This document shows positions 8,213 to 17,463 of a stretch of DNA of 64,000 bases, in pieces. Source of the DNA: Nocardioidaceae bacterium (lineage in GTDB: Bacteria; Actinomycetota; Actinomycetes; Propionibacteriales; Nocardioidaceae); NCBI GenBank assembly GCA_017744365.1, contig JAGIBL010000007.1:1-64000 (forward strand), in the 5' to 3' direction. The translations under genes were made by a program, and so were the position numbers. The notes beneath the pieces are model-generated. The model was not told where the DNA came from. It saw only the letters and a list, made by a program, of their open reading frames with translations, and did no database searches. The number at the start of each line of letters is the position of its first letter. Position 1 is the first letter of the stretch.

Positions 8213-9427
8213 GTGTCCTCCTCCTCGATCCCGCCCGCCGCGGCGGACCTGCACGCCCGCATCCGGGCGCACGTCGAGGAGCTGACCCCCGAGCTGGTCG
8301 AGCTGCGCCGCGACCTGCACGCGCACCCGGAGCTCTCCTGGCACGAGGAGCGGACCAGCGGCGTCGTCGCCAAGCGCCTCGCCGAGGCCGGCCTGGACGC
8401 CAAGCCGCTCGGGTCGACCGGGCTCATGGTCGACATCGGCGACCAGGACGGTCCCGTGGTGGCGCTGCGTGCCGACCTGGACGCGCTGCCCGTGCCGGAC
8501 CTGACCACCGACCCGTGGCGCTCGACCGTCGAGGGCGTGGCGCACGCCTGCGGTCACGACGTGCACACCGCCGGTCTGGTCGGTGCCGGGCTGGCGCTGC
8601 ACCGGCTGGCCGCGGACCTGCCCGGCCGGGTCCGCCTGGTCTTCCAGCCGGCCGAGGAGATCATGCCCGGGGGCGCGCTGCTCTCGGTCACCTCGGGCGC
8701 GCTGACCGACGTCGCCCGGATCTTCGGGCTGCACTGCGACCCGGGCATCGACGTGGGCACCCTCGGCCTGCGCGAGGGTCCGCTCACCGGGGCGGCGGAC
8801 TCGCTCGACGTACGGCTGACCGGCCGCGGCGGGCACACCTCGCGTCCGCACCTGACCGAGGACCTCACCTTCGCGCTGGGCAAGCTGGTCACCGAGCTGC
8901 CCGCGGTGCTCTCCCGCCGCCTCGACCCGCGTGCCGGGGTGAGCGTGGTCTGGGGCCTGGTCCGCGCGGGCTCGGCGATGAACGTGATCCCCGCGGTCGG
9001 CCGCGCCGCCGGCACCGTGCGGATGCTGGACGCGGTCGCCTGGGCGGACGCCGAGCAGCTGGTCCGGGAGACCATCGAGCAGATCGTCGGCCCGTACGGC
9101 GTCGACGCCGAGGTCATCTACGTCCGCGGGGTGCCGCCGGTGGTCAACGAGCACGTCTCCACCAACCTGCTCGGCCGTGCCATCGAGGCGGTCGTCGGCG
9201 AGGACGGCCACCAGTCGACCACCCAGAGCCTGGGCGGCGAGGACTTCGCCTGGTACCTCGAGCACGTGCCCGGGGCGATGGCCCGGCTGGGCACCCGGAC
9301 GCCCGGCGGCGCGACCTACGACCTGCACCAGGGCGACCTGCGCGTCGACGAGCGCGCGGCCCCGATCGCGGCGCAGGTGCTCGCGACCGCGGCCGTGGAG
9401 GCGCTGACGCTGGCGCGGGACGCCTGA
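8213..9427 (+). CDS. M20D family amidohydrolase / aminoacylase-type metallopeptidase
   Basis: The 404-aa protein has the M20 di-metal signature: ACGHDVHTAG (His and Asp ligands), the catalytic glutamates in PAEEIMPGG, and GLHCDPGIDVG. The lid domain contains TGRGGHTSRPHL. Family members hydrolyse N-acyl amino acids or hippurate-like amides in the cytoplasm; the actual substrate is unknown. GTG 8213 is preferred over the in-frame GTG 8189 because a TAGTCT -10 box lies just upstream of 8213 and inside the longer version. The gene stands alone between meaB and the nucleoside transporter. Confidence 0.85.
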   Translation: MSSSSIPPAAADLHARIRAHVEELTPELVELRRDLHAHPELSWHEERTSGVVAKRLAEAGLDAKPLGSTGLMVDIGDQDGPVVALRADLDALPVPDLTTDPWRSTVEGVAHACGHDVHTAGLVGAGLALHRLAADLPGRVRLVFQPAEEIMPGGALLSVTSGALTDVARIFGLHCDPGIDVGTLGLREGPLTGAADSLDVRLTGRGGHTSRPHLTEDLTFALGKLVTELPAVLSRRLDPRAGVSVVWGLVRAGSAMNVIPAVGRAAGTVRMLDAVAWADAEQLVRETIEQIVGPYGVDAEVIYVRGVPPVVNEHVSTNLLGRAIEAVVGEDGHQSTTQSLGGEDFAWYLEHVPGAMARLGTRTPGGATYDLHQGDLRVDERAAPIAAQVLATAAVEALTLARDA

Positions 9428-9507
9428 CGCCTGTCAAATCCGGTTGGTCACTACCCGATAACAAACTCCGTGACGGGCCCATTTGCGGTGTTCGGGCCCG
9501 GACCTCA

Positions 9508-9528
9508 CGACTAGGGTGCCGCTAGTCG
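9508..9528. promoter_or_regulatory. Inverted repeat CGACTAG-n7-CTAGTCG over a -10 box
   Basis: Perfect 7-bp arms flank a 7-base centre. The repeat covers the TAGGGT (9512-9517) that is the best -10 candidate for the lipoprotein gene. A repressor bound here would block the nucleoside uptake operon. Confidence 0.45.
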
Positions 9529-9570
9529 CGCCGTGTCCCCACGGTGCTCCCCAACATCGAGGAGGGCATC

Positions 9571-10647
9571 TTGCGTCGGTTGAGCAAGATTGCTGTCGTG
9601 GCGGTGGTGGCGTCCCTGGCGCTGACCGGCTGCGGCAAGAACGACGACAAGAAGGGCTCGTCGTCGGGCAGCAACGACGTCTGCAAGTCCGCCAAGGGCG
9701 ACGGTCCCAAGGTCGGTCTCGCGTACGACGTGGGTGGTCGCGGCGACCAGTCGTTCAACGACTCCGCCTACGCCGGCCTCAAGAAGGCCGTCGAGGACCT
9801 CAAGGCCACCTGTGTCGAGGGTGAGGCCTCCGACGGCGAGGCCGAGTCCGCGCGCGAGGACCGCCTCAAGAACATGGCTGACCAGGGCCTGAACCCGATC
9901 ATCGGCGTCGGCTTCGCGTACAGCGACGCGGTCAACGCGGTGGCCCCGAACTACCCGAAGATCAACTTCGGCGTGATCGACGGCTTCGACCCCGACGACA
10001 AGCCGAACGCGAACGTGGCCTACCTGGGCTTCGCGGAGAACGAGGGCTCCTACCTCGTCGGCGTCGCGGCGGCGCTGAAGTCGAAGGCCGGCAACATCGG
10101 CTTCGTCGGTGGCGTGCACAACGACCTCATCAAGAAGTTCGAGGCCGGCTACGTGGCCGGTGCGAAGTCGGTCAAGCCCGGCATCAAGATCCAGATCAAG
10201 TACATCCAGGAGAGCGACCTCAAGGGCTTCGGTGACCCGGCCGGCGGCAAGGCTGCCGCGACCGCCGAGTACGACGCCGGTGCCGACGTGGTCTACCACG
10301 CCGCGGGCGCGTCCGGCTCGGGTGTCTTCGACGCCTCGGTCGACGCGGGCGACGGCAAGTGGGCGATCGGTGTCGACTCCGACCAGTACCTGACCGCCTC
10401 GAAGACCCAGCAGCCGCACATCCTCACCTCGATGCTGAAGAGGGTCGACGTGGCCACCTTCAACATGATCAAGTCGGTCGCGGACAGCTCGCCGCTGACG
10501 AGCTACCAGACCTACGACCTTGCTCACGACGGTGTCGGCTACTCCACCTCCGGTGGCTTCGTGGACGACATCAAGGCGCAGATCGACGAGGCCGCCTCGA
10601 AGATCAAGTCGGGTGAGGTGAAGGTTCCGGTCAAGCCCGGAGCCTGA
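9571..10647 (+). CDS. BMP-family nucleoside-binding lipoprotein (ABC transporter)
   Basis: The 358-aa exported lipoprotein has a signal peptide with lipobox LTGC and lipidated Cys21. The mature part matches the BmpA/PnrA family: GLAYDVGGRGDQSFNDSAY, then GVGFAYSDAVN and GVDSDQY. These proteins bind purine and pyrimidine nucleosides. TTG 9571 is chosen because a strong ribosome site (gaggaggg, 9559-9566) precedes it at ideal distance and the signal peptide begins there; GTG 9544 lies upstream of that site. A strong hairpin follows the gene, then the ATPase and permease genes. Confidence 0.9.
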   Translation: MRRLSKIAVVAVVASLALTGCGKNDDKKGSSSGSNDVCKSAKGDGPKVGLAYDVGGRGDQSFNDSAYAGLKKAVEDLKATCVEGEASDGEAESAREDRLKNMADQGLNPIIGVGFAYSDAVNAVAPNYPKINFGVIDGFDPDDKPNANVAYLGFAENEGSYLVGVAAALKSKAGNIGFVGGVHNDLIKKFEAGYVAGAKSVKPGIKIQIKYIQESDLKGFGDPAGGKAAATAEYDAGADVVYHAAGASGSGVFDASVDAGDGKWAIGVDSDQYLTASKTQQPHILTSMLKRVDVATFNMIKSVADSSPLTSYQTYDLAHDGVGYSTSGGFVDDIKAQIDEAASKIKSGEVKVPVKPGA

Positions 10648-10684
10648 GCGAAGGATCCGAGAAAACCCAGCCTCGTTGAGAGGC

Positions 10685-10726
10685 CCGGGCCCGGACCCAG
10701 ACGGTAGCGTCTGTGTCCGGGCCCGG
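10685..10726 (+). terminator. GC-rich hairpin between lipoprotein and ATPase genes
   Basis: A 12-bp stem, a single mismatch, a further 6-bp stem (CAGACG/CGTCTG) and a GTAG loop form a strong hairpin. No T-run follows. It probably attenuates read-through so that the binding protein is made in excess over the membrane parts. Confidence 0.65.
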
Positions 10727-10759
10727 CTCGTCCTCGGGTCGCGGTCAGAAGGAGGGTCT

Positions 10760-12301
10760 GTGAGCGCAGCAGTCACCGAGGGGGACACGACGGCCGGAGC
10801 GCCGTCCGGCGGGGTCGTCGTCCGCGACATCCTCAAGCAGTTCCCCGGCGTGGTCGCGAACCACGACGTCAACATCACCATCCGGCCCGGCACCGTGCAC
10901 GCCCTCATCGGGGAGAACGGCGCCGGCAAGTCGACGCTGATGAAGATCCTGTACGGCGTGCAGAAGCCCGACGCGGGCACGATCAGCGTGGACGGCACCG
11001 AGGTGACGTTCTCCTCGCCGACCGACGCGATCAAGGCCGGCATCGGCATGGTGTTCCAGCACTTCATGCTCGCCGACAACCTGACCGTGCTGGAGAACGT
11101 CGTGCTCGGCGCGGAGAGGCTGCACGGCATCGGCGACGCGGCCCGGGCCGAGGTCGCCCGGATCTCCGACGCCTACGGGTTCGGCCTGGACCCCGACATG
11201 CTCGTCGAGCGGCTCGGCGTCGGCCAGCGCCAGCGCGTCGAGATCCTCAAGGTCCTCTACCGCGGCGCGAAGATCATCATCCTCGACGAGCCCACCGCCG
11301 TGCTGGTACCGCAGGAGGTGGACGCGCTCTTCGACAACCTGCGCGAGCTGCGCGCCTCGGGGCACACCATCCTCTTCATCTCGCACAAGCTCGACGAGGT
11401 GCTCGACATCGCCGACGACATCACCGTGATGCGGCGCGGGCAGACCGTCGGCGAGGCGGACCCGAAGACGGCCACCAAGAAGCAGCTGGCCGAGCTCATG
11501 GTCGGCTCCGAGCTGCCCTCGCCGGAGACCGAGGAGTCCACCGTCACCGACCACGTGCTGCTGGCCCTCGAGCACGTCGGCGTGGTCGACGACACCGGCC
11601 GGCCGGTGCTCAAGGACATCACCTTCAGCATCCGCAAGGGCGAGGTGCTCGGCATCGCGGGCGTGGAGGGCAACGGCCAGGAGGAGCTGGTCGAGACCAT
11701 CATGGGGATGTACCGCGGGACCGGCCGGATCACCCTGGACGGCAAGGACGTCCACCACTGGGACACCCGGGACCGGCGCGAGGCCGGCATCGGCTTCATC
11801 CCCGCCGACCGGCACAAGCACGGGCTGCTGCTCGACGCCCCGCTGTGGGAGAACCGTGTGCTCGGGCACCAGACGCGGCCGCCCGGGAGCAACGGGCTGT
11901 TCATCACCGCGAGCGACGCCAAGGCGGACACCGAGCGCATCGTGCGCGAGTACGACGTACGGACCCCCTCGATCAACACCAACGCACGGGCGCTGTCCGG
12001 CGGCAACCAGCAGAAGCTCATCGTGGGCCGCGAGATGAGCGGCGACCCGGTGCTGCTGATTGCCTCGCACCCGACCCGCGGCGTCGACGTCGGCGCCCAG
12101 GCGGCGATCTGGGACCACATCAAGCGGGCCAGGCGCGAGGGTCTGGCGGTGCTGCTGATCTCCGCCGACCTCGACGAGCTGATCGGACTCTCGGACACTA
12201 TCGAGGTGATCCTGCGCGGGGCCCTGGTGGGCCGGTTCGACCCGCAGTCGGTCACCCCGCAGGAGCTCGGCTCGGCGATGACCGGGGGAGGAGACGCATG
12301 A
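10760..12301 (+). CDS. Nucleoside ABC transporter ATP-binding protein (tandem NBDs)
   Basis: The 513-aa protein has two nucleotide-binding domains in one chain. NBD1 has Walker A GENGAGKST (residues 51-59), a variant signature LGVGQRQRVEI and Walker B IIILDEPTAVL. NBD2 has a degenerate Walker A (GVEGNGQEELVE), signature LSGGNQQKLIVGR and a weak Walker B (LLIASHPTRGVD). One competent and one degenerate site is usual for the simple-sugar/nucleoside transporter family. GTG 10760 follows a ggaggg ribosome site; the stop overlaps the next gene by ATGA. Confidence 0.95.
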   Translation: MSAAVTEGDTTAGAPSGGVVVRDILKQFPGVVANHDVNITIRPGTVHALIGENGAGKSTLMKILYGVQKPDAGTISVDGTEVTFSSPTDAIKAGIGMVFQHFMLADNLTVLENVVLGAERLHGIGDAARAEVARISDAYGFGLDPDMLVERLGVGQRQRVEILKVLYRGAKIIILDEPTAVLVPQEVDALFDNLRELRASGHTILFISHKLDEVLDIADDITVMRRGQTVGEADPKTATKKQLAELMVGSELPSPETEESTVTDHVLLALEHVGVVDDTGRPVLKDITFSIRKGEVLGIAGVEGNGQEELVETIMGMYRGTGRITLDGKDVHHWDTRDRREAGIGFIPADRHKHGLLLDAPLWENRVLGHQTRPPGSNGLFITASDAKADTERIVREYDVRTPSINTNARALSGGNQQKLIVGREMSGDPVLLIASHPTRGVDVGAQAAIWDHIKRARREGLAVLLISADLDELIGLSDTIEVILRGALVGRFDPQSVTPQELGSAMTGGGDA

Positions 12302-13386
12302 GCAGCAGCAAGATCCTGCGCACGCTGGCCCAGGCGATCCTGGCGCCCCTGATCGCGCTGATCGTCTCGGTGATCGTCACCAGCATCGTGGTCTCGATCG
12401 CCGGCGCCTCGATCGGTGACTTCTGGGACGTCATCTTCACGGTGCCCACGCACCGCAACTGGGTGAACATCACCAACCAGTCCTCGATGCTGTTCCTGGC
12501 CGCGCTGGCCGCCGCGATCGGGTTCCGGATGAACCTGTTCAACATCGGCGTCGAGGGGCAGTACACCCTGGCCGCGTTCGCGGCCGCGGCCTTCGCGGGC
12601 GCCGGCTGGCTGCCCGGCAAGCTCAACATCGTCGGCGCGCTGCTGGTCGCGATGGCGGTCGGCGCGATCTGGGCCGGCATCGCGGGGGTGCTCAAGGTGA
12701 CCCGCGGCGTCAGCGAGGTCATCTCCACGATCATGCTCAACGCGATCGCCGGCACGATGATCGGCTACCTGCTCAACAACTACGGCAACCAGTACGGCCA
12801 GGGCCGCCGGACGACGCCGATCCCGGGCTCGAGCCAGCTCTCCGGCTGGACGCCGTGGTCCGCGGGCGACGGGCCGATCTGGACGCTGACCATCCTGGCG
12901 GTGCTGGCGGGCGTGACCATGTCGATCGTCATCAACCGCACCCGGTTCGGCTTCGACCTCCGCGCCACCGGTATGAACGAGGACGCCGCGGTCGCCTCCG
13001 GGGTCAAGGTGAAGCGGATGGTGGTCATCTCGATGCTGATCTCCGGTGCGATCGCCGGCCTGGTCTGGATGCCGGCGCTCTTCGGCGCCGCGGACTACTA
13101 CGGTCCGCCGTTCCAGCGGGCGCTCGGCTTCACCGGCATCGCGGTGGCGCTGCTGGGGCGCAACCGCCCGCTCGGCATCTTCTTCGGTGCCGTCCTGTTC
13201 GCCTGGCTCTCCGAGCAGGCCAACCCGCTGAGCCTGGTCGCGGACATCTCCCCGTCCGTCGTGCAGGTCACCCAGGGCGTGGTCGTGCTCGCGGTGGTGA
13301 TCGCCTACGAGGTGGTCCGGCGCTGGATGGCGGCCTACGAGCAACGTGAGCTCAAGCAGGCGCTGGGGACGGAGGTGCGGGCATGA
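12298..13386 (+). CDS. Nucleoside ABC transporter permease 1
   Basis: The 362-aa polytopic protein of the branched-chain/simple-sugar permease type has about eight to nine hydrophobic segments. It carries the family blocks NIGVEGQYTLAAF, VTRGVSEVISTIMLN and GFTGIAVALLGRN. It should pair with the next gene to form the membrane channel. Both of its junctions are 4-base ATGA overlaps, which ties it to the ATPase and the second permease in stoichiometric translation. Confidence 0.93.
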   Translation: MSSSKILRTLAQAILAPLIALIVSVIVTSIVVSIAGASIGDFWDVIFTVPTHRNWVNITNQSSMLFLAALAAAIGFRMNLFNIGVEGQYTLAAFAAAAFAGAGWLPGKLNIVGALLVAMAVGAIWAGIAGVLKVTRGVSEVISTIMLNAIAGTMIGYLLNNYGNQYGQGRRTTPIPGSSQLSGWTPWSAGDGPIWTLTILAVLAGVTMSIVINRTRFGFDLRATGMNEDAAVASGVKVKRMVVISMLISGAIAGLVWMPALFGAADYYGPPFQRALGFTGIAVALLGRNRPLGIFFGAVLFAWLSEQANPLSLVADISPSVVQVTQGVVVLAVVIAYEVVRRWMAAYEQRELKQALGTEVRA

Positions 13387-14660
13387 CGACGGCGACCACG
13401 GGTGCGCCGGCGCACGCGCCGGCCCCGCGCAACGGTAGCCGCAACGGCAGCAAGTGGATCCGCTACGCGCTCTACGTCTCCACCGCGCTGGTGGCGGTGG
13501 CGCTGGTGCGGGTCATCACCGACGCCAACGAGATCGACTCCCCGGGCAGCATACGGGCGGCGATCATCGCCACCTGCCCGATCCTGCTGGCCGCGCTCGG
13601 CGGCCTGTGGAGCGAGCGCGCGGGTGTGGTCAACATCGGCCTCGAGGGCCAGATGCTGCTCGGCACCTGGGGCGGCGCGTACTTCACCTACTACTACGGC
13701 CCGTGGATCGGCTTGCTCGGCGCGATCGGGTTCGGCATGCTCGGCGGTCTGGTCCACGCCATCGCGACGGTGACCTTCGGCGTCGACCACATCGTCTCCG
13801 GTGTCGCGCTCAACACCATCGCCCTCGGGCTGACGACCTTCCTGGCCGAGGCGTTCTTCGCCGACCTCGACTCCGAGTTCGGCCACGGCGGTGCCCAGCA
13901 GCTGACCGGTATCGAGAAACCGCCGACGATCACCATCGCCGGGCTCTCCGACGGCGCGTCCTCGCTGGCCGACAAGCACTGGTTCGTGATCTCGGACGTG
14001 GCCTCGGTGGTCGCGGCGGTCACCAACAACATCTCGGTCGTCACGATCCTCGTGTTCGTCCTGCTGGTGGCGACCGCCTGGATCCTGTGGCGCACCACCT
14101 CCGGCCTGCGACTGCGCTCGTGCGGCGAGAACCCGCAGGCCGCGGAGAGCCTCGGCGTCAACGTGATCCGGCAGAAGTACATCGCGGTGCTGGTCTCCGG
14201 CGGCTTCGCCGGCCTGGGCGGTGGCTACCTGGCGATGGTCTCCTCGCCGGGCTTCCACACCAACCAGGCCAACGGCCGTGGCTACATCGGCCTGGCCGCG
14301 ATGATCTTCGGCAACTGGCGCCCGGGCGGTGTGCTGCTCGGCTCGGGACTGTTCGGCTACACCGACAGCCTCGCGCTGCGCGACCCGACGACGATCCACG
14401 CGCTGCTGCTGCTCATCGGCGGCGGGCTGATCGCGTACGGCGCCTGGCAGGTGTACCGCGGCAAGCGGACCAGCGGGCTCGTCATCGGCGCCTTCGGTGC
14501 CGCGTTCCTGGTCTGGTACTTCGCCAAGGACACCGTGCCGTCCGACTTCACCAGCATGACGCCGTACGTCGTGACGCTGCTCGTGCTCGCGTTCTTCGCG
14601 CAACGACTACGGATGCCCAAGGCCGACGGGCAGATCTACCGCAAGGGATCGGCGGGATGA
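13383..14660 (+). CDS. Nucleoside ABC transporter permease 2
   Basis: The 425-aa polytopic permease of the same family has NIGLEGQMLLG, FGVDHIVSGVALNTIALG and GRGYIGLAAMIFGNW. It is longer than permease 1: residues 1-25 form a soluble Ala/Asn-rich tail, and extra C-terminal membrane segments end near TPYVVTLLVLAFFA. The stop overlaps the cytidine deaminase start (ATGA), so uptake and the first catabolic step are co-translated. Confidence 0.93.
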   Translation: MTTATTGAPAHAPAPRNGSRNGSKWIRYALYVSTALVAVALVRVITDANEIDSPGSIRAAIIATCPILLAALGGLWSERAGVVNIGLEGQMLLGTWGGAYFTYYYGPWIGLLGAIGFGMLGGLVHAIATVTFGVDHIVSGVALNTIALGLTTFLAEAFFADLDSEFGHGGAQQLTGIEKPPTITIAGLSDGASSLADKHWFVISDVASVVAAVTNNISVVTILVFVLLVATAWILWRTTSGLRLRSCGENPQAAESLGVNVIRQKYIAVLVSGGFAGLGGGYLAMVSSPGFHTNQANGRGYIGLAAMIFGNWRPGGVLLGSGLFGYTDSLALRDPTTIHALLLLIGGGLIAYGAWQVYRGKRTSGLVIGAFGAAFLVWYFAKDTVPSDFTSMTPYVVTLLVLAFFAQRLRMPKADGQIYRKGSAG

Positions 14661-15058
14661 CCGCAGCCCCGGACCAGTTCGACTGGGACGCCCTGCTCGA
14701 CGCGGCCCGGGAGGCGATGACGCACGCCTACGCGCCGTACTCGGACTTCCCGGTCGGTGCCGCGGCGCGCGTCGAGGACGGCCGGACCGTGGTCGGCTGC
14801 AACGTCGAGAACGCGTCGTACGGCGTCGCGCTGTGCGCGGAGTGCGGCCTGGTCTCCCAGCTGCACATCACCGGCGGCGGGACACTGACCCACTTCGCCT
14901 GCGTGAACGGCAAGGGCGAGATCCTGATGCCGTGCGGGCGCTGCCGGCAGCTGTTGTGGGAGAACGGCGGGCCGGACCTGCAGGTGCTGACCCGGGCCGG
15001 CGTTCGCCGGATGGAGGAGGTGCTCCCCGATGCCTTCGGGCCCAGTGAGCTCGGTTGA
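14657..15058 (+). CDS. cdd: Cytidine deaminase
   Basis: The 133-aa homotetrameric-type zinc enzyme converts (deoxy)cytidine to (deoxy)uridine. The zinc site and catalytic glutamate are visible as ALCAECGL and PCGRCRQLL (three Cys ligands and Glu of CAE), with the substrate loop NVENASYGVALC. The start overlaps the permease stop. Its last 29 bases overlap the P450 gene. Confidence 0.95.
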   Translation: MTAAPDQFDWDALLDAAREAMTHAYAPYSDFPVGAAARVEDGRTVVGCNVENASYGVALCAECGLVSQLHITGGGTLTHFACVNGKGEILMPCGRCRQLLWENGGPDLQVLTRAGVRRMEEVLPDAFGPSELG

Positions 15059-16184
15059 CCTGAGCGCGCCGGAGGTCGTCGCGGACCCGTACCCCTTCTT
15101 CGACGCCGAGCGGGCGGCGCACCCGGTGGCCTGGCACGAGGGCCTGGGCATGTACCTCGCCTTCGACCACGCCAGCGTCAGCGCGGTCCAGCGTGACCGG
15201 CGGCTCGGGCGGCTGTGGCAGGACAAGGAACCGGCGTCGTACCTGGAGCCGTTCAACCTGCTGCACCGCAACCAGATGATGGAGAACGAGCCGCCGGAGC
15301 ACACCCGGCTGCGGCGGCCTGTCGCGCAGGCCTTCGGGCGCGGGCACATCGAGAGGCTGCGGCCGCGGGTGCGTTCGCTGGCCGCGGACCTGCTCACCGA
15401 GGTCGACCCCTCCGGCTTCGACGTGATCGCCGCGTTCGCCGAGCCGCTGCCGGTGCTGGTCATCGCCGAGCTGCTCGGGGTGCCGGCCTCGCACGCGCAC
15501 GAGCTGCGGGACTGGTCGCAGGCGATCGTGAAGATGTACGAGCCGGCCCCGTCCGCGGAGGTCGTGGACGCGGCCGTGCGCGCCGCCGAGGACTTCGCCG
15601 CCCTGGTCCGCGAGCTGGCGGCTCTGCGTCGTACGACGCCCGCCGAGGACCTGATCTCCGACCTGGTGGCCACCGAGCTCACCGAGGACGAGGTCGTCGC
15701 GGCCGTGGTGCTGCTGCTCAACGCCGGCCACGAGGCCTCGGTCAACGTGTTCGGCAACGGCCTGGCCGCGATGCTGCGGCGCGGGCTGCGCCCGGGCGAG
15801 GACGTCGCCTTGACCGTCGAGGAGATGCTGCGCTTCGACTCGGCGCTGCAGCTGTTCGAGCGCACCGCGATCGAGGACGTCGAGGTGAGCGGCGTGACCG
15901 TCGCGGCGGGCCAGAAGATCGCGGTCCTGCTCGGCTCGGCCAACCGCGATCCCGCTGTCTTCGACGCGCCCGGCGAGTTCCGGGTCGACCGCACCCCCAA
16001 CAACCACGTCGCGTTCGGCGTCGGGGTGCACTTCTGCCTGGGCGCGCCGCTGGCCAGGATGGAGCTGTTCGAGTCGGTGAGCCACCTGTTCGCCACGTTC
16101 CCCGACCTGGCCCTGGACGGCGAGCCGACCTCGCGCGGCACCTTCGTGCTGCGCGGCTACGAGAAAGTGAAGGTGACCGCGTGA
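15030..16184 (+). CDS. Cytochrome P450 embedded in the nucleoside operon
   Basis: The 384-aa soluble bacterial class I P450 has the heme-ligand loop FGVGVHFCLGAPLARME (Cys336), the I-helix oxygen-activation block LLNAGHEAS with Ser where Thr is usual, and the ExxR of EEMLRFDSAL. The I-helix AGHEA matches the CYP family that often acts on small ligands; substrate unknown. ATG 15030 follows ggaggagg (15013-15020) inside cdd, and the stop overlaps deoA by 4 bases, so it is translated within the salvage operon. No ferredoxin or reductase gene is adjacent. Confidence 0.93.
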   Translation: MPSGPVSSVDLSAPEVVADPYPFFDAERAAHPVAWHEGLGMYLAFDHASVSAVQRDRRLGRLWQDKEPASYLEPFNLLHRNQMMENEPPEHTRLRRPVAQAFGRGHIERLRPRVRSLAADLLTEVDPSGFDVIAAFAEPLPVLVIAELLGVPASHAHELRDWSQAIVKMYEPAPSAEVVDAAVRAAEDFAALVRELAALRRTTPAEDLISDLVATELTEDEVVAAVVLLLNAGHEASVNVFGNGLAAMLRRGLRPGEDVALTVEEMLRFDSALQLFERTAIEDVEVSGVTVAAGQKIAVLLGSANRDPAVFDAPGEFRVDRTPNNHVAFGVGVHFCLGAPLARMELFESVSHLFATFPDLALDGEPTSRGTFVLRGYEKVKVTA

Positions 16185-17461
16185 CCGAGGCCCACGACGC
16201 GATCGAGGTGATCGTCGCCAAGCGCGACGGCGGCACCCTGACGGACTCGCAGATCGACTGGGTGATCGACGCCTACACCCGCGGCGTGGTCCGCGACGAG
16301 CAGATGTCCGCGCTCGCGATGGCGATCCTGCTCAACGGGATGAGCCGGCACGAGATCTCCCGCTGGACCGGCGCGATGATCGCCTCGGGGGAGACCCTCG
16401 ACCTCTCCGGGCTGTCCCGGCCGACCTCGGACAAGCACTCCACCGGCGGCGTCGGCGACAAGATCACGCTGCCGCTGGCCCCGCTGGTGGCGGCCTGCGG
16501 GGTCGCGGTGCCGCAGCTGTCCGGCCGCGGGCTCGGGCACACCGGAGGCACCCTGGACAAGCTCGAGTCGATCCCGGGGTGGCGGGCGAACCTCAGCAAC
16601 GAGGAGTTCCACGCCCAGCTCGAGTCGGTCGGGGCGGTCGTCTGCGCGGCCGGGTCCGGGCTGGCGCCGGCGGACAAGAAGCTCTACGCGCTGCGCGACG
16701 TGACCGGCACCGTCGAGGCGATCCCGCTGATCGCCTCCTCGATCATGAGCAAGAAGATCGCCGAGGGCTCCGGCGCGCTGGTGCTCGACGTCAAGGTCGG
16801 CACCGGGGCGTTCATGAAGGAGCTCGACAAGGCTCGCGAGCTGGCCGAGACGATGGTCGCGCTCGGCACCGACGCCGGGACCAGAACGGTCGCGCTGCTC
16901 ACCGACATGTCGACCCCGCTGGGCCTGACCGCCGGCAACGCGCTCGAGGTCCGCGAGTCGGTCGAGGTGCTCGCCGGCGGCGGGCCGGCCGACGTCGTGG
17001 AGCTGACCGTCGCGCTGGCGACCGAGATGCTCGCCGGGGCGGGGGTGACCGACGTCGACCCGGCCGAGGTGCTCGCCTCCGGGCGCGCGATGGACACCTG
17101 GAAGGCGATGATCGCTGCCCAGGGAGGCGACCCGGACGCACCGCTGCCGACCGCGCGCGAGACCCACGTGGTGACCGCGCCGAGCAGCGGCGTGCTGGCC
17201 CGGCTGGACGCGATGGCGGTCGGGATGGCGGCCTGGCGGCTCGGGGCCGGCCGGGCGGCGCTCGGCGATGCGGTCCAGGCCGGCGCCGGGGTCGAGTGGC
17301 ACGCCCGCCCCGGGGATGCTGTCTCGGAGGGCGCCCCCCTGCTGACCCTGCACACCGACGAGCCTGCTCGCTTCGAACGCGCGCTGGAGTCGCTGGAAGG
17401 CGGGTTCGACATCGGTTCTGCTTACGAGCCGACCCCGCTGATCCTCGAGCGAGTCGACTGA
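16181..17461 (+). CDS. deoA: Thymidine (pyrimidine-nucleoside) phosphorylase
   Basis: The 426-aa phosphorylase cleaves thymidine/deoxyuridine to base plus deoxyribose-1-phosphate. It has the family signature SGRGLGHTGGTLDKLES, the phosphate loop KHSTGGVGDK and the alpha/beta-domain SKKIAEGSGALVLDVKVG. GTG 16181 overlaps the P450 stop (GTGA). It is the last gene of the plus-strand operon, and a multi-copy palindromic junction element follows. Confidence 0.95.
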   Translation: MTEAHDAIEVIVAKRDGGTLTDSQIDWVIDAYTRGVVRDEQMSALAMAILLNGMSRHEISRWTGAMIASGETLDLSGLSRPTSDKHSTGGVGDKITLPLAPLVAACGVAVPQLSGRGLGHTGGTLDKLESIPGWRANLSNEEFHAQLESVGAVVCAAGSGLAPADKKLYALRDVTGTVEAIPLIASSIMSKKIAEGSGALVLDVKVGTGAFMKELDKARELAETMVALGTDAGTRTVALLTDMSTPLGLTAGNALEVRESVEVLAGGGPADVVELTVALATEMLAGAGVTDVDPAEVLASGRAMDTWKAMIAAQGGDPDAPLPTARETHVVTAPSSGVLARLDAMAVGMAAWRLGAGRAALGDAVQAGAGVEWHARPGDAVSEGAPLLTLHTDEPARFERALESLEGGFDIGSAYEPTPLILERVD

Positions 17462-17463
17462 CC

